Shown piece after piece: positions 61,801 through 64,000 of a stretch of 64,000 nucleotides of DNA. The stretch covers positions 1 through 64,000 of the forward strand of contig JAJDCO010000057.1 in the NCBI GenBank assembly GCA_029260795.1, read 5' to 3'. Made by a program: the position numbers and the translations under genes. How positions within the stretch are numbered: the first letter of the stretch is position 1; every line of letters starts with the position of its first letter. Origin of the DNA: Planctomycetota bacterium. GTDB taxonomy: Bacteria > Planctomycetota > OFTM77. The notes below the pieces were generated by a model. It was not told where the DNA came from. It worked only from the letters and a program-made list of their open reading frames with translations, and ran no database searches.

Positions 61801-64000
61801 CAGGCGATCGTCGCCCAATCCCCGTTCCTCGCCGAAGCCGAGCAGGTGGCGCAAAGAGTCCGCTTCCACCACTGGCCGTTGCGGTTCGCCGAAGTCTACG
61901 CCGAGCGCGGCGGCTTCGACCTGATCGTCGGGAACCCACCCTGGGTCCTGCTCTCGTTCGACGAGAAGGGCGTGATCTCCGATTACGAGCCCTCAGTCGC
62001 CATCCGCAAGCTCTCGGCGACTAAGGTCAGCAAGCTCCGCGATGCCTTCGCGGGTAGTGAGGAGCGGAAGGATGCTTATCTGACCGAGCTCGAGACCCAG
62101 GACGGAAGCCAGCACTTCCTCGGCGCCCTCCAGAGCTACCCGCTGCTTCAAGGCATGAAGGCCAACCTCTACAAGGCGTTCATCACACGCGGGTGGGGGA
62201 ATCTCTCCGCCAGCGGCGTGATGGGGCTCCTACATCCCGAGGGCGTGTACGACGATCCGAGGGGTGGCGCGTTGCGGGAGCAGCTCTATCCGAGGCTTAT
62301 GGAACATTACCAGTTCATCAACGAACTCAGCCTATTCCCGATCGGCCACCAACGAAAGTACGGAGTCAGTCTGTATGGCCCTCCTGGTGGGGCGATCTCG
62401 TTCTGGAGCATGTCCAACCTATTTCATCCTTCAACGGTTGATGCCTCGTGGAGGCATGATCGTCACGGACCCGTTCCAGGGTTCAAAGATGAAAAGGACC
62501 GGTTCTGTACCATTGGACATCGCAGCCGCCTCCTCGAGATCGACGAAGCCCGCCTCGAGCTTTTCGCCCGCCTCTACGACGAGCTCGACACGCCACCGCG
62601 CCAAGCGCGCCTGCCGGTCGTTCACAGCGAAGAGATCGTCAACGTTCTGGAGAAGCTCTCCAAGCAGCCGCGCAAGCTGGGCGACCTTACAGATCAGTAC
62701 TTCCCGACCCAGCACTGGAACGAGACCAACTCGCAGCAGGACGGCACGATCCGCCGCGAGACCCGGTACGCCAACGGCCCCGAAGAGTGGGTCCTCCAGG
62801 GCCCGCACTTCTACGTCGGCACACCGTTCAACAAGACGCCGAACGAAGGCTGCAAGAGCAAGGGCGACTACACCGCGATCGACCTCACTGCCATCGAAGA
62901 CGACTACCTCCCCCGCACCAACTACGTCCCCGCCTGCCCCCCCGAAGAATACCGCCGCCGCACCCCCAAATGGAACGACCGCCCCGTCACCGACTTCTAC
63001 CGGCACGTCAACAGAACGATGGTTTCTCCAACGGGGGAGAGAACGCTCGTTGGCTGCCTGATTCCGCCCTCGGTCGCACACGTGGACTTGGGCTTCTCCA
63101 TCGCGATGAAGGATCCGAGGATACTGCTCTTGTTCGCCGCGATGTGCGCATCCATCCCGGTCGACTTCTTCGTGAAGACCACGGGCAAGAGCCATGTACG
63201 CCAAGAAGTAGCGTCGACGATCCCGCTTCCTACGACAGAGCTCGAGCAGGCTATGTGCTCACGAGTTCTTCAACTCAACGCCCTTTCGCCGTCCTACGCG
63301 ACTCTTCAATCTGCGGCGCAGGAAGCCGGCCTCGTGGTGCCCTGGACCTGGTCGAGGAGCGAAAGGCGGCTTGCCCCACCAGTAAACGAGGCCACATGGT
63401 CGAGACGCTCGGCCCTCCGAACCGACCTCGAGCGCCGCCAAGCCCTGGTGGAAATCGACGTGCTGGCAGCGATGGCCCTCGGCCTGACGCTCGAAGAGCT
63501 CCTGACGATCTACCGCGTCCAGTTCCCCGTCCTCCAGCAGTACGAAAGGGAGCGCCAGTACGACCAACACGGAAGGATCGTCCCGACCCACCGCACCGCC
63601 AGCGGAAGGCCCGCCGTCGACCTCGTCAAGCTGGCCAGGGACCTCCAAGAGCAAGTCGGCTTCGACACGAAGATCGCCTACGAGCCCAACTCCGAAGCCC
63701 ACCAAGCCCTCGCCCAAAAGAAGATCAAGCTCCCCAAGCGAGACGCGGACATCCTGGGCGTCCCCGAACGCTGCCAAATGTCCGACCTCCTCACCGAAAC
63801 GAAGGTCCGCTGGCACACCGCCTCCCACCCCGAAGGCCAAGACCACCCCCTGATAGCCCTCCGCTACACCGACCCCGGCCTCGAGCCCCGCCTCGAGCGA
63901 ACCTACCCCACCCCCTGGACCCGCCACGACCGCGAAGCCGACTATCGAATCGCGTGGCAAGCGTTCAGCGCGGACCCACAAGTTGGACAAACTGGAGAGC
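58879..64000 (+). CDS. drmMI: Large N6-adenine DNA methyltransferase (DrmMI/PglX-like), open at window end
   Basis: At least 1,707 residues, with no stop before the window edge. Starts [21 protein letters not shown] ~550-residue N-terminal region is followed by [24 protein letters not shown] and the SAM motif [16 protein letters not shown] (about 575), then [21 protein letters not shown], and the catalytic motif [15 protein letters not shown] (NPPW about 1019). The target-recognition part continues to the edge. This is the Eco57I/PglX type that methylates host DNA so that self is recognised. With the upstream helicase it fits class 1 DISARM; a BREX PglX is the alternative. No minus-strand gene exists here despite long antisense frames. 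Confidence 0.85.
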   Translation, partial: MALDLTGIENVEFYSAHYLDAVLEGDLKELFQRWRREKDEAARKLPWESVGALANRYFAAAAQADAEREPLERWQAAREFHAHLIEALGYAYKPTAEPLDNDEVIPTLAAIRKDGQPYLWIVDAPFSQDSQDEDPLDQPILPEQLPADAQGAALPTDTWKTLFDERLFRLDHAPRWVLFLAGREALLIEKHKWPQGRLLRFDLGELLGRRQRTALQALCGLVHKDTLAPDDGLCLHDTLEESSHKHAFAVSGDLKHGVRRAVELIANEAIGYRREVQRAGVFNEAELAPKLTEECLTWLYRLLFLFYVEARGGELGVVPMKADAYRQGYSLETLRDLELVPLTTEAARNGNYLHESLQILFRLVNEGYRPATQTALGFDDPYHESLRLDGLRSPLFDDERFEILRGVKLRNHVLQEVLQLLSLSAEKKKKIRGRISYAQLGINQLGAVYEGLLSYSGFFADEDLYEVAAKDECVSLSGKSAAEREALKSYFVPASRIDDYEDAEIVQDEHGRKVIHKKGSFIFRLAGRNREKSASYYTPEVLTRCLVKYALKELLEDEAGQPEKTADEILDLTICEPAMGSSAFLIEAIDQLADRYLEARQEELGIDIPAEHYQRHKRRVRARLATSNCYGVDLNPTAVELAKVSLWLATLHENGKCPWFGLRLATGNSLIGARREVFDSADVTRKGTKDHPNYLGLVPKEVSFSECARERSELAPDSAATHDLPKQPVDYTIPPRPDKTVYHFLLPAEGMAAFDKDKVVKSLAPDDVARIKTWRKDFLAPFTKADAKRLERLSDAVDKLWEQVCRERLLAIRETGDRIPVFGEEGHQDPEEHFERNEALLVADQEQVARTLEDKSSAYRRLKLVMDAWSALWFWPIQKSHLLPSREEWLAALELVLLGRVEAQPMQLGLFDEAIEKAEDVPDTDLTVGEVWSEEGGGTATQTKSSRVQKLKALSRAFEDRRSKYAETCGLADTQAIVAQSPFLAEAEQVAQRVRFHHWPLRFAEVYAERGGFDLIVGNPPWVLLSFDEKGVISDYEPSVAIRKLSATKVSKLRDAFAGSEERKDAYLTELETQDGSQHFLGALQSYPLLQGMKANLYKAFITRGWGNLSASGVMGLLHPEGVYDDPRGGALREQLYPRLMEHYQFINELSLFPIGHQRKYGVSLYGPPGGAISFWSMSNLFHPSTVDASWRHDRHGPVPGFKDEKDRFCTIGHRSRLLEIDEARLELFARLYDELDTPPRQARLPVVHSEEIVNVLEKLSKQPRKLGDLTDQYFPTQHWNETNSQQDGTIRRETRYANGPEEWVLQGPHFYVGTPFNKTPNEGCKSKGDYTAIDLTAIEDDYLPRTNYVPACPPEEYRRRTPKWNDRPVTDFYRHVNRTMVSPTGERTLVGCLIPPSVAHVDLGFSIAMKDPRILLLFAAMCASIPVDFFVKTTGKSHVRQEVASTIPLPTTELEQAMCSRVLQLNALSPSYATLQSAAQEAGLVVPWTWSRSERRLAPPVNEATWSRRSALRTDLERRQALVEIDVLAAMALGLTLEELLTIYRVQFPVLQQYERERQYDQHGRIVPTHRTASGRPAVDLVKLARDLQEQVGFDTKIAYEPNSEAHQALAQKKIKLPKRDADILGVPERCQMSDLLTETKVRWHTASHPEGQDHPLIALRYTDPGLEPRLERTYPTPWTRHDREADYRIAWQAFSADPQVGQTGE

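Noticed and set aside
1..64000. tRNA and rRNA genes, including selC
   Set aside because: I looked for T-loop and anticodon-stem patterns in the intergenic gaps and saw none; a covariance-model search would be decisive.

Overview
The window is one stretch of a GC-rich bacterial chromosome. The gene set points to a planctomycete-like organism: two secreted sulfatases, SBBP-repeat secreted proteins, a PQQ-type propeller, an ECF sigma factor overlapping a TPR-containing Ser/Thr kinase, a retropepsin-like protease and many secreted proteins of unknown role. This placement is inferred from gene content only. No rRNA, tRNA or CRISPR array was recognised.

Layout. 1-3717: a junction of two truncated genes, then two SBBP-repeat proteins. 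3857-6686: hemB, an FGE-like lipoprotein and rsmA, overlapping by a few bases. 6827-13493: a housekeeping run headed by a good sigma-70 promoter, dnaG-rpoD-zinc ribbon protein-DUF2007 protein-selB. 13507-16375: a 99-bp tandem repeat, a membrane methyltransferase and a sulfatase. 16381-19919 (minus): a tight operon of sugar isomerase, APH-like kinase, nucleotidyltransferase and coiled-coil membrane protein, resembling an AmgK/MurU cell-wall sugar salvage pair. 20238-26658: an acetyltransferase, a carboxypeptidase-regulatory-like protein with a decayed paralogue, a secreted protein and a YdeI/DUF1905 protein. 26751-30592 (minus): a thioredoxin protein, a probable selenoprotein and a PQQ/EF-hand protein.

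30797-36923 holds an SBBP protein, an aspartic protease with an HTH regulator, a secreted protein and an ECF sigma factor coupled to a Ser/Thr kinase (to 39172). 39339-44305 holds a sulfatase, a beta-lactamase-like hydrolase, a head-to-head junction of two broken genes and an Ntn hydrolase. 44473-48751 looks like gamma-glutamyl-amine metabolism: a cyclotransferase, a glutamine-synthetase-like ligase, an SDR and an aldehyde dehydrogenase. 48968-55093 carries small proteins, a methyltransferase coupled to a PAAR protein, a lipoprotein and a large Sel1-repeat membrane protein. 55448 to the right edge begins a class 1 DISARM-like defence locus: a SNF2 helicase (DrmD-like), a 521-bp repeat island, and a very large N6-adenine methyltransferase that is still open at the edge.

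Most notable points: (i) the gene at 28192-29247 has an in-frame TGA exactly where a thioredoxin fold has its first active-site cysteine, followed by a SECIS-like hairpin, and selB lies in the same window; (ii) three secreted proteins, possibly four, share a C-terminal module, three of them ending in Thr-Gln; (iii) families of palindromic repeats are scattered between genes, including inside the defence locus.
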